This document shows positions 29,359 to 38,106 of a stretch of 64,000 nt of DNA, piece by piece. The stretch comes from Meiothermus sp. Pnk-1 (lineage in GTDB: Bacteria > Deinococcota > Deinococci > Deinococcales > Thermaceae). Below the pieces are notes generated by a model. That model had not been told where the DNA came from and did no database searches. It was given only the letters and a program-made list of their open reading frames with translations. The number at the start of each line of letters is the position of its first letter. Position 1 is the stretch's first letter. The position numbers and the translations under genes are program-made. The stretch covers positions 1 through 64,000 of the forward strand of contig NZ_QKOB01000001.1 in the NCBI RefSeq assembly GCF_003226535.1. The letters run 5' to 3'.

Positions 29359-30651
29359 TTACTCGTACCTAAGCGATTCCACCGGGTCGAGCCGGGCGGC
29401 CCGCAGGGCGGGGTAGTAGCCGAAGAAGACGCCCACCATCACCGAGAAGGCGAAGGCCAGCACCATGCTGCTGGCCGAGAAGATCGGGGTGATGTGGAGC
29501 AGGTTGCCCACGCTGCGGGCCAGCCCCAACCCCAGCAGGATGCCCAGCAGGCCGCCCCCCACCGACAGCACCACCGACTCCACCAGAAACTGGGTGAGGA
29601 TGTCGCGGGGCTTGGCCCCCAGCGCCTTGCGGATGCCGATCTCGCGGGTGCGCTCGGTGACCGAGACCAGCATGATGTTCATGATCCCGATGCCCCCCAC
29701 CAAGAGGCTGATCCCGGCCACCCCGCCCAGGAAGAGGGTGAGGGTCTGGGTGACCTGGTTCACCGAGGCCAGCGCGTCGGCCTGGTTCTGCACGCTGAAG
29801 TCGTACTCGTCGGGGTTGGCGATCTTGTGGCGCTCGGCCATGAACTCGGTGATCTGGTTTTGCAGGTCCTTGAGGGTGTCTTTGCTCAAGCCTTGGACGT
29901 ACACCTGGCTCACCGTGGCTTCACCCCGGTTGTTGCTGCGGCCCAGGCGCTGGATATAGGTGCTCAGGGGCACCAGGATCTGGTTGTTGGGGCTGGCGAA
30001 GCCGGAGTCGCCCTTGTCGGGCAGCACCCCCACCACCGTGAAGGAGATCCCGGCGATCTTGATCTTCTGCCCCAGGGGGTCGCTGCCTGCGAAGAGGTCC
30101 TGGGCTACCTGGTAGCCCAGCACCGCCACCCGCCGGCGGGCTTGGTTGTCGGCCTCGGTGAAGAAGCTGCCCTGCGCGGGCTGGGCGTTGCGCACGCTGG
30201 CGTAGGCCGGCCAGGTGCCGATGACGGTGGCGTTGGTGTTGTTGGCCCCGAACTTGACCTGATGATTGCCCTGGGCGACGGGGGCCACCCCGGCAACCTG
30301 GGCGGCGAAGTGCTCCTGCAAGGCCTGGGCGTCTTTGACGGTGAGGGTCTGGGGCCCGCCGAAGCGCACCAGTCCGGGCGGGCCGCCCCCGCGCCCGCCG
30401 GAGACGGTGAGCAGGTTGGTGCCCAGGCTCTCCAGCGAGCGGGTGATGTTGGCCGTGGAGCCCTGGCCCACCCCGGTCAGTGCGACCACCGCCGCCACCC
30501 CGATGATCACCCCCAGCGCGGTGAGCGCCGAGCGCAAGGGGTTGCCCAGGATGGCCCTCCAGGCGATGCTCACCACCTGCAGCGGGTTCATGCCCGCCAG
30601 GCTCGAGCGCCGCTGGAGGCTGTCTTTGGGGAGTTCTCGAGCGGGGTTCAC
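29359..30651 (-). CDS. MacB-type ABC transporter permease
   Basis: 430 residues. N-terminal membrane helix with NPLRSALTALGVIIGVAAVV, a periplasmic MacB_PCD domain, then three C-terminal membrane segments with the FtsX signature (GGIGIMNIMLVSVTERTREI, GIRKALGAKPRDI). GTG start overlaps the ATPase stop. Works with the ATPase and adaptor next to it as a mechanotransmission pump linked to TolC; substrate unknown. Confidence 0.92.
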   Translation of the reverse strand: MNPARELPKDSLQRRSSLAGMNPLQVVSIAWRAILGNPLRSALTALGVIIGVAAVVALTGVGQGSTANITRSLESLGTNLLTVSGGRGGGPPGLVRFGGPQTLTVKDAQALQEHFAAQVAGVAPVAQGNHQVKFGANNTNATVIGTWPAYASVRNAQPAQGSFFTEADNQARRRVAVLGYQVAQDLFAGSDPLGQKIKIAGISFTVVGVLPDKGDSGFASPNNQILVPLSTYIQRLGRSNNRGEATVSQVYVQGLSKDTLKDLQNQITEFMAERHKIANPDEYDFSVQNQADALASVNQVTQTLTLFLGGVAGISLLVGGIGIMNIMLVSVTERTREIGIRKALGAKPRDILTQFLVESVVLSVGGGLLGILLGLGLARSVGNLLHITPIFSASSMVLAFAFSVMVGVFFGYYPALRAARLDPVESLRYE

Positions 30652-31364
30652 GCCACACCTCCCACGGGCCGCTTGCGCTGCGGGTTGGGGCTGTCCGACT
30701 CGATGAGCCCGTCGCGGATGCGCACGATGCGCCCGGTGTACTCGGCGATATCGGCTTCGTGGGTGACGATGATGACCGTGGTGCCCTCGTCGTTGAGCTC
30801 CTGGAAGAGGCGCATGACCTCGATGGCGGTGTGGGAGTCGAGGTTGCCGGTGGGCTCGTCGGCTAAGAGGAGCGAGGGGCGCATGGTGAGGGCACGGGCC
30901 ACCGCCACGCGCTGCTTCTGCCCGCCCGAGAGCTGGGAGGGCAGGTTTTTCGCCTTGTCCGCCAGCCCCACCCGCCGCAGCACCTCCAGCGCCCGCTCGC
31001 GCCGCTCGAGGGCCGGCACTCCGGCGTAGGTCAGGGGAACTTCTACGTTCTCCAGCACGCTCAGCCGGGGCAGCAGGTGGAAGGCCTGGAAGACGAAGCC
31101 GATCTCGCGGTTTCTCGCCTCGGCGCGCTCGTTCTCGCTCAGCGCGGTCACGTCCTCTCCGGCCAGGAAGTAGCTTCCGGCGGTGGGCCTATCCAAAAGG
31201 CCGATGATCTGCATCAGGGTGGTCTTGCCCGAGCCCGAGGGCCCCATCAACGCCACCATCTCCCCCTGGGCGACCTCGAGCGAGACCCCCTTCAGGGCCT
31301 CGAACTCAATCTCCCCCATGCGGTAGACCTTGCGGATGCCCTCGAGGGAGACCACCGGTTTCAC
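30648..31364 (-). CDS. MacB/LolD-type ABC transporter ATPase
   Basis: 238 residues. Walker A GPSGSGKTT, signature LSGGQKQRVAVARAL, Walker B LLLADEPTGNLD and His loop IIVTHEADIA. GTG start overlaps the adaptor gene stop by four bases. Powers the permease at 29359. Confidence 0.95.
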   Translation of the reverse strand: MKPVVSLEGIRKVYRMGEIEFEALKGVSLEVAQGEMVALMGPSGSGKTTLMQIIGLLDRPTAGSYFLAGEDVTALSENERAEARNREIGFVFQAFHLLPRLSVLENVEVPLTYAGVPALERRERALEVLRRVGLADKAKNLPSQLSGGQKQRVAVARALTMRPSLLLADEPTGNLDSHTAIEVMRLFQELNDEGTTVIIVTHEADIAEYTGRIVRIRDGLIESDSPNPQRKRPVGGVA

Positions 31365-32728
31365 CTTCCACCTCCTAGGGGGATGCGCAACCCCCCCGGG
31401 CCGTTGCGGCTGCTGGAGCTAGAGGTAGAGGTGGTCGAGGCGCGGGCGGGTAAGATCACCGTCTGGCCCGCTTGTAGCCCACTCACCACGACTTGGTTGG
31501 TTCCGTCGTCCGGCCCCAGTTCGACCCGGACAGTTTCCGTGCTGCCGTCGGGCTTTAGCACCTCCACATAGGCCCGCTTGCGCACGGTCTGCACCGCCCG
31601 CTTGGGGATGATGAGGGCATCGGGGATCTCCTGGATGAGGATCTCTCCCTCGGCGGTCATGCCCGGGCGGAGCCGGCCATCGGGGTTGGGTACGTTGACG
31701 GTCACGTAGAAGACCGCGATGTTCGAGACCACTGTGGCGCTGGGGCTGATGGCGGTGACGGTGCCGTGGAAGACCTCGTTGTTGAAGGCGTCGAGGGTCA
31801 CGTCCACCTTCTGCCCCACCCTGACCTGGCCGATCTCGGTTTCATCGATCTGCACCGGCAGGTCCACGCTCGAGCTGTCGATGATCGTGAGCAGGGCGCT
31901 GCTGCCGCTGACGCTAGCGCTCACCCCCACCCCGCCTACCTGGGCGTTCACCGCTGATACCGTGCCGCTGAAGGGGGCGTAGATTTTGGTGTTGGCCAAA
32001 TCTTGCTGGGCGTTTTTGAGGCTCAAGGCGGCCTGGTCGACGGCCAGTTGCAGGTTGCGCAGATCCTGGGCGTTGCTGGCTTCCTTGAGGGCGAGCGAGC
32101 TTCGCGCCGTCTCGAGGGCCACCCGGGCGCTGTCGAGCTGGGCCTGGGCCTGCTCCACCGCGCGCTGGGCGCTGGAAAGCTCCTGCTGGGTGGCCCCGCC
32201 AGCGGCGTAAACCCGCTGGGTGGCGGCGAGGTTGGCGCGGGCGGTCTCGAGCTGGGTCTGGGCGCTGGTGTAGGCGGCTTCGGCGCTGGCGATAGCCTGT
32301 CGCTGGCTGGCCAGGGCGGTGGCTTGCGTGGCGCGGGTGCTCTCGAGCTGAGCCTGGGCTTTTTGCAGGGCTAGCCGGGCGTTGTCCACGGCCCGTTGGT
32401 AGCTGGTGGGATCGATCTGCACCACCAACTGGCCCTTGTTCACGTGGTCGCCGACCTTGGGCAGGTAGATGATGGTGCCTTGTACTTGGGCTTTGAGGTC
32501 TACGCTCTGGTGGGCTGCAAGGGTGCCTGGCCCGCTCACCGAAACGCGGAAGGTGCCCTGGGTGACGGGGGCGGTTTCCAGGCCCGACTTGGCCTGGCCT
32601 TGCCCTGTCGCGGGATGGCGCAACAGCACGATCGCCGTCCCGATGCCGGCCAAGACGATCAGCAGGAGTAGCCACCGCCCCCAACTCCACCGCCGGTTTC
32701 GACTGCGCTTGATCTGGGCTGCACTCAT
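31361..32728 (-). CDS. periplasmic adaptor (membrane fusion) protein, HlyD/MacA type
   Basis: 455 residues. N-terminal membrane anchor (WLLLLIVLAGIGTAIVLL), lipoyl half-motifs (VDLKAQVQGTIIYLPKVGDH and IYAPFSGTVSAV), a long alpha-hairpin of Ala/Gln heptads (about 115-235), a beta barrel and a membrane-proximal domain (IIPKRAVQTV). The Ser/Thr-rich tail ends in a Gly-rich stretch. Connects the ABC pump to TolC. Confidence 0.93.
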   Translation of the reverse strand: MSAAQIKRSRNRRWSWGRWLLLLIVLAGIGTAIVLLRHPATGQGQAKSGLETAPVTQGTFRVSVSGPGTLAAHQSVDLKAQVQGTIIYLPKVGDHVNKGQLVVQIDPTSYQRAVDNARLALQKAQAQLESTRATQATALASQRQAIASAEAAYTSAQTQLETARANLAATQRVYAAGGATQQELSSAQRAVEQAQAQLDSARVALETARSSLALKEASNAQDLRNLQLAVDQAALSLKNAQQDLANTKIYAPFSGTVSAVNAQVGGVGVSASVSGSSALLTIIDSSSVDLPVQIDETEIGQVRVGQKVDVTLDAFNNEVFHGTVTAISPSATVVSNIAVFYVTVNVPNPDGRLRPGMTAEGEILIQEIPDALIIPKRAVQTVRKRAYVEVLKPDGSTETVRVELGPDDGTNQVVVSGLQAGQTVILPARASTTSTSSSSSRNGPGGLRIPLGGGR

Positions 32729-32740
32729 GAACGCCCTCCT

Positions 32741-33817
32741 CTAGTTTTGAGCTGTGGCCGCCCGTACCAACCCGGTAAAGTCCTGCCCCGCCGCTACGGA
32801 GAAGGCCGCCAGGGCTTTCCAATAAGCATCCTGGGCTTGCACGAGGCTGTACTGGGCGCTTTTGAGGGAGACCTGATCGGTTTGGAGCTGCAGCGCCGAG
32901 ATGGTGCCCGCCTTCAGGGCTACCTGGTCCTGATCCACCACCTTCTGCGCGTTGGCCACGTTGGCTTGGGCTAAGGCGATGCTCTTGTAGGCGTTGAGGG
33001 CGGTCTGGTAGGTGTTGGTGAGGCTGGTCTGGGCGTTTTGCTGGGCGGTTTGCAGGGTACGCTGGCTATTCTCCAGCGAGGTCTTGGCCGATTGCAGGTT
33101 GACCGCGGGGGTGTAGTCGTTGTCGTAGAGCTTGACGTTGAGCTGGGCCAGCTCTACCGCTTGTCGGGCCTGCACGACGCTTGGTAGGCGGTTGAAGAGG
33201 TCCTTGGACAGGGCCTCGAGGTCGGCCTGTAGGGCTGGGGCGGGGGGCGGAGCGCTGACCGTGACGTTGCCCAGATCGCTCACCCCCAAAAGCGTGGCCA
33301 GTTGTGCCGCCAGCACCGGGAGCTGGGCTTGGGCGTTGATGAGGGTTTGCCGCGAGCTGTCCAGGGTGTTCTGGGCCCGGGCGACGTCCAGCTGGGTGGC
33401 GTTCCCGGCGGCCTGCCGGGCTTTGGCAACATTCAGGTTGCGTTCGTTCAGGGCCACCTGGGCCTGGAGCAGCTCCACGTTCTGCCGCGCTTCGTAAAGC
33501 CCCAGATAGGCATCCACCACGTCCTTCATCACCTGGAGGCGGGTGGCCTCGAGGTTGACCCGGGCCAGCTCGGCGTTCTGCCGGGCTTGGGTTAGCGCCG
33601 CGATCAGCGTGCTGGGGTCGGCCTCGAGCGCCTGCAACTGCAGGGTGGCGTTTTGCAGGGTGGCTTGGGCATTTTGGAGCGTGGGGCCATTGCTATAGGC
33701 CCGCTGTAGGGCCTGGGGTAGGGTCAGCGTGGTCTGCGCCTGGGCCAGGGTTTGGGGCAAGAGGCCGAGGGCGAGAAGAAAAAGGCCGAGGGCGGAGGAT
33801 CTTCTGGGCTGCATCAT
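32741..33817 (-). CDS. TolC-family outer-membrane protein (second copy)
   Basis: 358 residues, shorter than usual (about 430). Signal peptide (LGLFLLALGLLPQTLAQAQ) and TolC-type helices (TLPQALQRAYSNGPTLQNAQ, QAALGNATQLDVARAQNTL-like). The first repeat looks shortened. It overlaps the other TolC gene by four bases; a homo- or heterotrimer with it is possible. Confidence 0.88.
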   Translation of the reverse strand: MMQPRRSSALGLFLLALGLLPQTLAQAQTTLTLPQALQRAYSNGPTLQNAQATLQNATLQLQALEADPSTLIAALTQARQNAELARVNLEATRLQVMKDVVDAYLGLYEARQNVELLQAQVALNERNLNVAKARQAAGNATQLDVARAQNTLDSSRQTLINAQAQLPVLAAQLATLLGVSDLGNVTVSAPPPAPALQADLEALSKDLFNRLPSVVQARQAVELAQLNVKLYDNDYTPAVNLQSAKTSLENSQRTLQTAQQNAQTSLTNTYQTALNAYKSIALAQANVANAQKVVDQDQVALKAGTISALQLQTDQVSLKSAQYSLVQAQDAYWKALAAFSVAAGQDFTGLVRAATAQN

Positions 33818-35148
33818 GGGCTTTTCTCCTGGGTTAGGTCTGTGCCGAGGGCGTTTTGTAAGGCCAAAGCGGCGAGCTGAGCCTGAGCGGTGGCGGCTTC
33901 GAGGTTGCGGCTGGCTTGCTGCTGGTTAACCTGAGCGGCCTGTAGGTCGAGGGCGGTTCCGGTTCCCGCCTCGAGCCGGGCTTGAGCCGTGCGTAGGTTC
34001 TGGTTGGCCGCCTCCAGGGCAGTTTTGGCGGCGGCCACGCTGCTTTTGGCGGTGAGCAGGGCCTGGTATTTCTGCCGTACGTCGAGTTCGGCGGCCCGCC
34101 GAGCGGATTCCAGGGCCTGCTGGGCCGCGTCTAGGGCGGTCTGCGCGGAGCGGATCTTGGCCTCGCTCACCGGGTCGAAGACCGGAAAGCTCGCCGAGAG
34201 ATTGAGGCTCCAGGCGGGAGATTGGCTGCTGGAGGCCGAGCTCACGGCCGGCAGGGTCCCGCTGATGGAGGCGGTGCCGCTCTTGAGGCTGAGCCCCGCC
34301 GAAACGGAGGCTGCCCCGCTGCTCGTGCTTCCACCGTAGCCCACGCTGAGAGAGGCATCGGGGAGCAGCCGGTCGCGCTGGGCGGCGGCTAAGCTCTCCT
34401 GGGCATCTTGGAGCTGCGATTGGGCCTTGAGTACGTCGGAGCGGCGGGCATAGGCCTGTTGTACCAGCGCCTCGAGCGTCCCGCTGGGAAGCTCGGGTTC
34501 GCTGGGAGGTGTGGCCGGCTGTCCTAGGCTTTGGGGGTTTACCCCTAGGGTGCCCGCCAGGGCGAGCCGAGCGATCTCCAGGGTAGCCGTGGCGCTCACC
34601 AGGTTCGAACGGGCCGTATCGAGGTTTTGTTGGGCTTCGAGCACGTCGCTCAGGGTGGCGCTTCCGGCTTGGTTGCGGGCCTGGGTGACTTGCAACTGAC
34701 GTTCGCGCAGGGCTAGGGTGGCTTGGGCGATGGCCAGGTCGCTGGCGGCTTGCCGCAGGTTGAAATACTGTGTAACTAGGTTGATATACAAGGTGTTGCG
34801 GGCATCGCGCCGGGTCAGGGCGGCCCGCTCCAGGGCTCGCTGGGCGCTATGGATAGCGTCTTGAGTGGGCGACCAGGGCAGCACCCCCAGGGAGGCTGTG
34901 CTGGAGAGGATGAGGGTGTTGCTCTGGCTCAGGGTATAGCTTCCGCTCGCGGTGAGCTTGAAACCGGCGGCGGCTTGGGCGGCCTCGAGGCTGCGCAGCG
35001 CGCTCTCGTAGGCCAGGTCGGCGCTTTGCCAGTCGGGGCTGTTCGGCAAGGCGCGCAGCGCGTCGTTGAGGTTGAGCGGGGCACTCTGCCCCAGTGCCGG
35101 TGGGGCCAGAGCTAACAAGATGCTGAGGATGGATAAGGTTGGTCTCAA
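33814..35148 (-). CDS. TolC-family outer-membrane protein (first copy)
   Basis: 444 residues. TTG start at 35148 with GGAGGT eight bases upstream; the nearer ATG opens only two codons. Signal peptide (LSILSILLALAPPALGQ), followed by two TolC repeats of long Ala/Gln/Ser helices (ARNQAGSATLSDVLEAQQNL, ARLEAGTGTALDLQAAQVNQ). First gene of the six-gene efflux operon. Confidence 0.9.
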   Translation of the reverse strand: MRPTLSILSILLALAPPALGQSAPLNLNDALRALPNSPDWQSADLAYESALRSLEAAQAAAGFKLTASGSYTLSQSNTLILSSTASLGVLPWSPTQDAIHSAQRALERAALTRRDARNTLYINLVTQYFNLRQAASDLAIAQATLALRERQLQVTQARNQAGSATLSDVLEAQQNLDTARSNLVSATATLEIARLALAGTLGVNPQSLGQPATPPSEPELPSGTLEALVQQAYARRSDVLKAQSQLQDAQESLAAAQRDRLLPDASLSVGYGGSTSSGAASVSAGLSLKSGTASISGTLPAVSSASSSQSPAWSLNLSASFPVFDPVSEAKIRSAQTALDAAQQALESARRAAELDVRQKYQALLTAKSSVAAAKTALEAANQNLRTAQARLEAGTGTALDLQAAQVNQQQASRNLEAATAQAQLAALALQNALGTDLTQEKSP

Positions 35149-35320
35149 AGCATCACCTCCAACGAGGAGTAATCTGCTGGAGCCATGTGTAGCCGCCTGG
35201 TACGGAATGTGTAGTTTTTATGAAGGGCGGCGTACCTTCAGGGTTCTCCAGGAATCTCATTACAGTATCGGACATGGAAAATGCCATGGCGTAGGGCAAG
35301 ACAGGGGACGTGTGGCTTTA

Positions 35321-35336
35321 TGAAGACAATTTGAAG
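35321..35336 (+). promoter_or_regulatory. direct repeat TGAAG-N6-TGAAG, candidate response-regulator site
   Basis: Two TGAAG units with an 11-base period, the spacing OmpR/PhoB-type regulators use. Related units occur at 35221 and, on the minus strand, around 36012-36038 just before the response regulator gene. This could link the two-component pair at 36095 to the efflux operon. Confidence 0.35.
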
Positions 35337-35468
35337 GCAAGGGGGATGTGGATAGACTAGCCTCGAGCTGGACGGGAAAAACGCGATGCTCGCGCGAGGG
35401 GTGACCTAAACATAGCCTACATCTCGCCTCCACCCTCTCTACACCGTTAGGCGGCATGCTCTGTTGCA

Positions 35469-35510
35469 GGAACGGGGAAGACCAACCGAACCGACTAAAA
35501 CCCCCGTTCC
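35469..35510 (+). promoter_or_regulatory. 9-bp inverted repeat before the secreted protein gene
   Basis: GGAACGGGG (35469-35477) and CCCCGTTCC (35502-35510) flank 24 bases and end four bases from the RBS GAAAGGAG. As RNA it could form a leader hairpin; as DNA an operator. Confidence 0.35.
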
Positions 35511-35525
35511 GAAAGGAGAAAGACC

Positions 35526-35948
35526 ATGAAACGCTCGCTTTGGATTACCACGATTGCCGGTTTGCTGACTTTGGGAGCAGTGCATGCCCAATCTGCCTCA
35601 GGGGTGGCCCTGGATCAGGGCATCGTCACGGAAAACCCCCTCACCGAACTGCAACAGTGGGTGAGCGCCATGCCTGCTTCGCTGGACCTGCAAGCCCTCA
35701 GCCCACAGCAGTTGCGGCAACTGTACGCGCTGCTGAGGGAGCTATACACGGCCTCGTCCCCTATCAGCTCTGTGGAGGCGCAGCAGATCCTCGAGGCTAT
35801 CGCTTCAACCTTGCCGGCCCCGGCGCTCGAGCAGCTTCAGGCGCAGGCGAAGAACATGACCCCCAGCGACTACAGCGACGGGCTGAAGGCGGCTCTTAAT
35901 GAGCTGGAGGATACGGTGAGCGCGGTTGGCTTCGATTTGGGCAACTGA
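35526..35948 (+). CDS. small secreted hypothetical protein
   Basis: 140 residues, RBS AAAGGAG before ATG. Signal peptide (KRSLWITTIAGLLTLGAVHAQ), then a helical Leu/Gln/Ala-rich domain (LSPQQLRQLYALLRELYTAS). No family recognised. It sits between the efflux operon and the two-component genes and may belong to the same response. Confidence 0.7.
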   Translation: MKRSLWITTIAGLLTLGAVHAQSASGVALDQGIVTENPLTELQQWVSAMPASLDLQALSPQQLRQLYALLRELYTASSPISSVEAQQILEAIASTLPAPALEQLQAQAKNMTPSDYSDGLKAALNELEDTVSAVGFDLGN

Positions 35949-36081
35949 CCTACCCCCTACGGCGCCCCGGGTTGAAGCTCGGGGTGCTGCATCGGTTCTT
36001 CTTAAAACCTTCACAAAAGTAACCTCACTTCTTCATGAGTTCCCCCTAACCTTCTGCTTAGAAAATGCCTGCCTCTGCCGA

Positions 36082-36087
36082 TACACT
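36082..36087 (+). promoter_or_regulatory. -10 box of the response regulator gene, leaderless
   Basis: TACACT stands seven bases before the ATG at 36095. This argues for ATG 36095 over the upstream ATG 36065. Confidence 0.55.
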
Positions 36088-36094
36088 AAATTTG

Positions 36095-36769
36095 ATGGCG
36101 CTGGTCCTGGTGGTCGAGGACGAACCCGAGATCGCGGAGATCCTGGAGGGCTACTTGCGCCGCGATGGCTATCGCACTGAGCGGGCTGTCGATGGCAAGG
36201 CGGCGCTAGGCTTATACCGCGCGGCTAAACCAGACCTGGTGCTATTGGATATCCAGCTACCAGAGCTGGATGGACTCGAAGTACTCCGCCGCATCCGCGC
36301 GGACGGCAATACCCCGGTGATCTTGGTGACGGCCCGCTCGGAAGATCTGGACAAGCTCTTGGGCCTCGAGCTGGGCGCCGATGACTACATCACCAAACCC
36401 TTCAGCCCGCGCGAGGTGGTGGCCCGGGTCAAGGCGGTGCTGCGCCGGGTGAGCTCCTGGGAGGGCCCGGCTGCGGTGCTGCGGGCGGGACCCCTGGAAA
36501 TAGATACCGAGCGGGTACTAGCCCGCGTCGGCGCCACCCGGCTTGAGCTTACCCCCACCGAGTTTCGGTTGCTCGAGACCTTGGCCCGCACCCCTGGTCG
36601 GGCCTTTACTCGCCAGGAACTTTTGGAAGCCGCCCTGCCCGATTCGGATGCCCTTGAGCGGGTGGTAGACGTGCACCTCAAAAACCTGCGCAAGAAGCTG
36701 GAGGCTGCTGGAGCCACCGGGCTTTTGGAGACGGTGCGGGGAGTGGGCTACCGGCTGTGGGTAGAGTAG
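36095..36769 (+). CDS. OmpR-family response regulator
   Basis: 224 residues from ATG 36095. Receiver with EDEPE, phospho-acceptor in LVLLDIQLPELDG, Thr in VTARS and Lys in YITKPFSP; winged-helix DNA-binding domain with LTPTEFRLLETLARTPGRAF and VVDVHLKNLRKKLE. The kinase gene follows eight bases after its stop. By position it may control the efflux operon across the divergent region. Confidence 0.95.
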   Translation: MALVLVVEDEPEIAEILEGYLRRDGYRTERAVDGKAALGLYRAAKPDLVLLDIQLPELDGLEVLRRIRADGNTPVILVTARSEDLDKLLGLELGADDYITKPFSPREVVARVKAVLRRVSSWEGPAAVLRAGPLEIDTERVLARVGATRLELTPTEFRLLETLARTPGRAFTRQELLEAALPDSDALERVVDVHLKNLRKKLEAAGATGLLETVRGVGYRLWVE

Positions 36770-36776
36770 GGCGCAT

Positions 36777-38054
36777 ATGCAGTGGTTTGACCGTATCGAG
36801 GTTCGTCTAATTGGCCTCATCGTATTGGTGGTGGCGGCGACCAACCTGATCACCTTGGGGATTAGCATCTACTCGACCCAGCGCAACATCCGCGAGCTGC
36901 CGCGGGAACTGCGCGACGTGTTACAGACGGAACGCGGCGAGGGGGCGGCGCTGCCTTGGGTGGTCTCCAAGCGGATCAACGGGTTGTTGCACCCCGGTAC
37001 GGAGGTAGTGGTTCGCCTCGAGACGCCTATGGACAGTTCGCAGGATCGGGTTTTTTGGCTACGCGTACCGGGCAGCGACCCCCAGCCCATCCGGATCGCG
37101 CAGATGCCGCCCTCCCCCCGGCCCGACTTTCGCACCCGCTTACAGCAGAGCCTGTTGATCGCTACTTTGGCCTCGAGCGTGCTGGGGATTCTGCTGGCGT
37201 TGATCTTTGCTCGCCGCCTGGCTCGGCCCATCGAAGCGGTTTCGGCGGCGGCTACGCGGCTGGCGAGCGGTGACCTCTCTGCCCGTATTCCCACGCCCAA
37301 AGGCCACGACGAGACCGCCCTGTTGGCGCGCAACTTCAACCGCATGGCGGAGGCGTTAGAGAAGCTCGAGGCCGAGCGCAAAGCCCTCATTGCGGACATC
37401 GCTCACGAACTGCGCACCCCCCTCACCATCATGCAAGGGCGTCTCGAGGCCATTCAGGACGGGATAGCCGCGTTGGAGATGCGCGAGATTGACCGATTGC
37501 ACAACCAAACCCAGCTCCTTTCCCGGTTGGTGGAGGATTTGCGCACCCTATCGCTGGCCGATGCCGGAAGGCTTACCCTCGAGCGCCGCCCGCTTGACCT
37601 GCGAGGGGTGGTGCGCAACGCGGTGGCTGGTTTCCAAGGCCAGGCCCAGCTCAAGGGGATCAAGCTTCAGGTGAACCTCCCGCCTTCGCCGTTGGAGGTC
37701 GAAGCCGATCCCGACCGCCTTACTCAGATCGTCAGCAACCTCCTGCATAACGCCCTGACCCATACCCCCAGCGGCGGGACCATCACCGTGGGGGTAGAGG
37801 CCAAGGGCAAGGAGATTGCTGTGCAGGTCGTCGATACCGGGCCGGGTATCCCTGAGGAAGCTTTACCTAAGATCTTCGACCGGTTTTTCCGGGCCGAGGC
37901 TTCGCGCTCGCGCCAAACCGGCGGCAGTGGGTTGGGCCTCTCGATTGTCAAGGCGCTGGTAGAACTCCACGGGGGACAGGTTGAGGCCAGAAACCGGAGC
38001 TCCGGCGGCGCCGAGTTCTGCTTTGTGCTTCCGAAGCTGGAAGCCAAAGGCTGA
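36777..38054 (+). CDS. sensor histidine kinase, BaeS-like
   Basis: 425 residues. Membrane segments at about 10-30 and 123-145 flank a periplasmic sensor of about 90 residues; HAMP (RRLARPIEAVSAAATRLASG), HisKA with DIAHELRTPLT, N box NLLHNALTHTPSGG, G1 DTGPGIPEEALPKIFDRFFR, G2 GSGLGLSIVKALVELHGG. Partner of the regulator at 36095. Confidence 0.95.
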   Translation: MQWFDRIEVRLIGLIVLVVAATNLITLGISIYSTQRNIRELPRELRDVLQTERGEGAALPWVVSKRINGLLHPGTEVVVRLETPMDSSQDRVFWLRVPGSDPQPIRIAQMPPSPRPDFRTRLQQSLLIATLASSVLGILLALIFARRLARPIEAVSAAATRLASGDLSARIPTPKGHDETALLARNFNRMAEALEKLEAERKALIADIAHELRTPLTIMQGRLEAIQDGIAALEMREIDRLHNQTQLLSRLVEDLRTLSLADAGRLTLERRPLDLRGVVRNAVAGFQGQAQLKGIKLQVNLPPSPLEVEADPDRLTQIVSNLLHNALTHTPSGGTITVGVEAKGKEIAVQVVDTGPGIPEEALPKIFDRFFRAEASRSRQTGGSGLGLSIVKALVELHGGQVEARNRSSGGAEFCFVLPKLEAKG

Positions 38055-38093
38055 TCTCGAGGGCTGTATGACCTCCTTCTAACCTTTCCAAGG

Positions 38094-38099
38094 TACTAT
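38094..38099 (+). promoter_or_regulatory. -10 box of the HAD gene, leaderless
   Basis: TACTAT is followed by seven bases and the ATG at 38107; no Shine-Dalgarno sequence. Confidence 0.6.
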
Positions 38100-38106
38100 A
38101 ACCTTC

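Larger units (their letters stand above)
35149..35525. other. divergent regulatory region, efflux operon versus secreted protein
   Basis: No gene is supported. It carries TGAAG elements at 35221-35225 (with an inverted copy 35236-35240) and a direct pair at 35321-35336, and a long inverted repeat at 35469-35510. No convincing -35/-10 pair is visible for either direction. Confidence 0.5.

Noticed and set aside
28762-31029. 755-codon plus-strand ORF opposite the ABC permease genes
   Set aside because: Antisense shadow of well-supported genes; His/Gln/Gly-rich without motifs.
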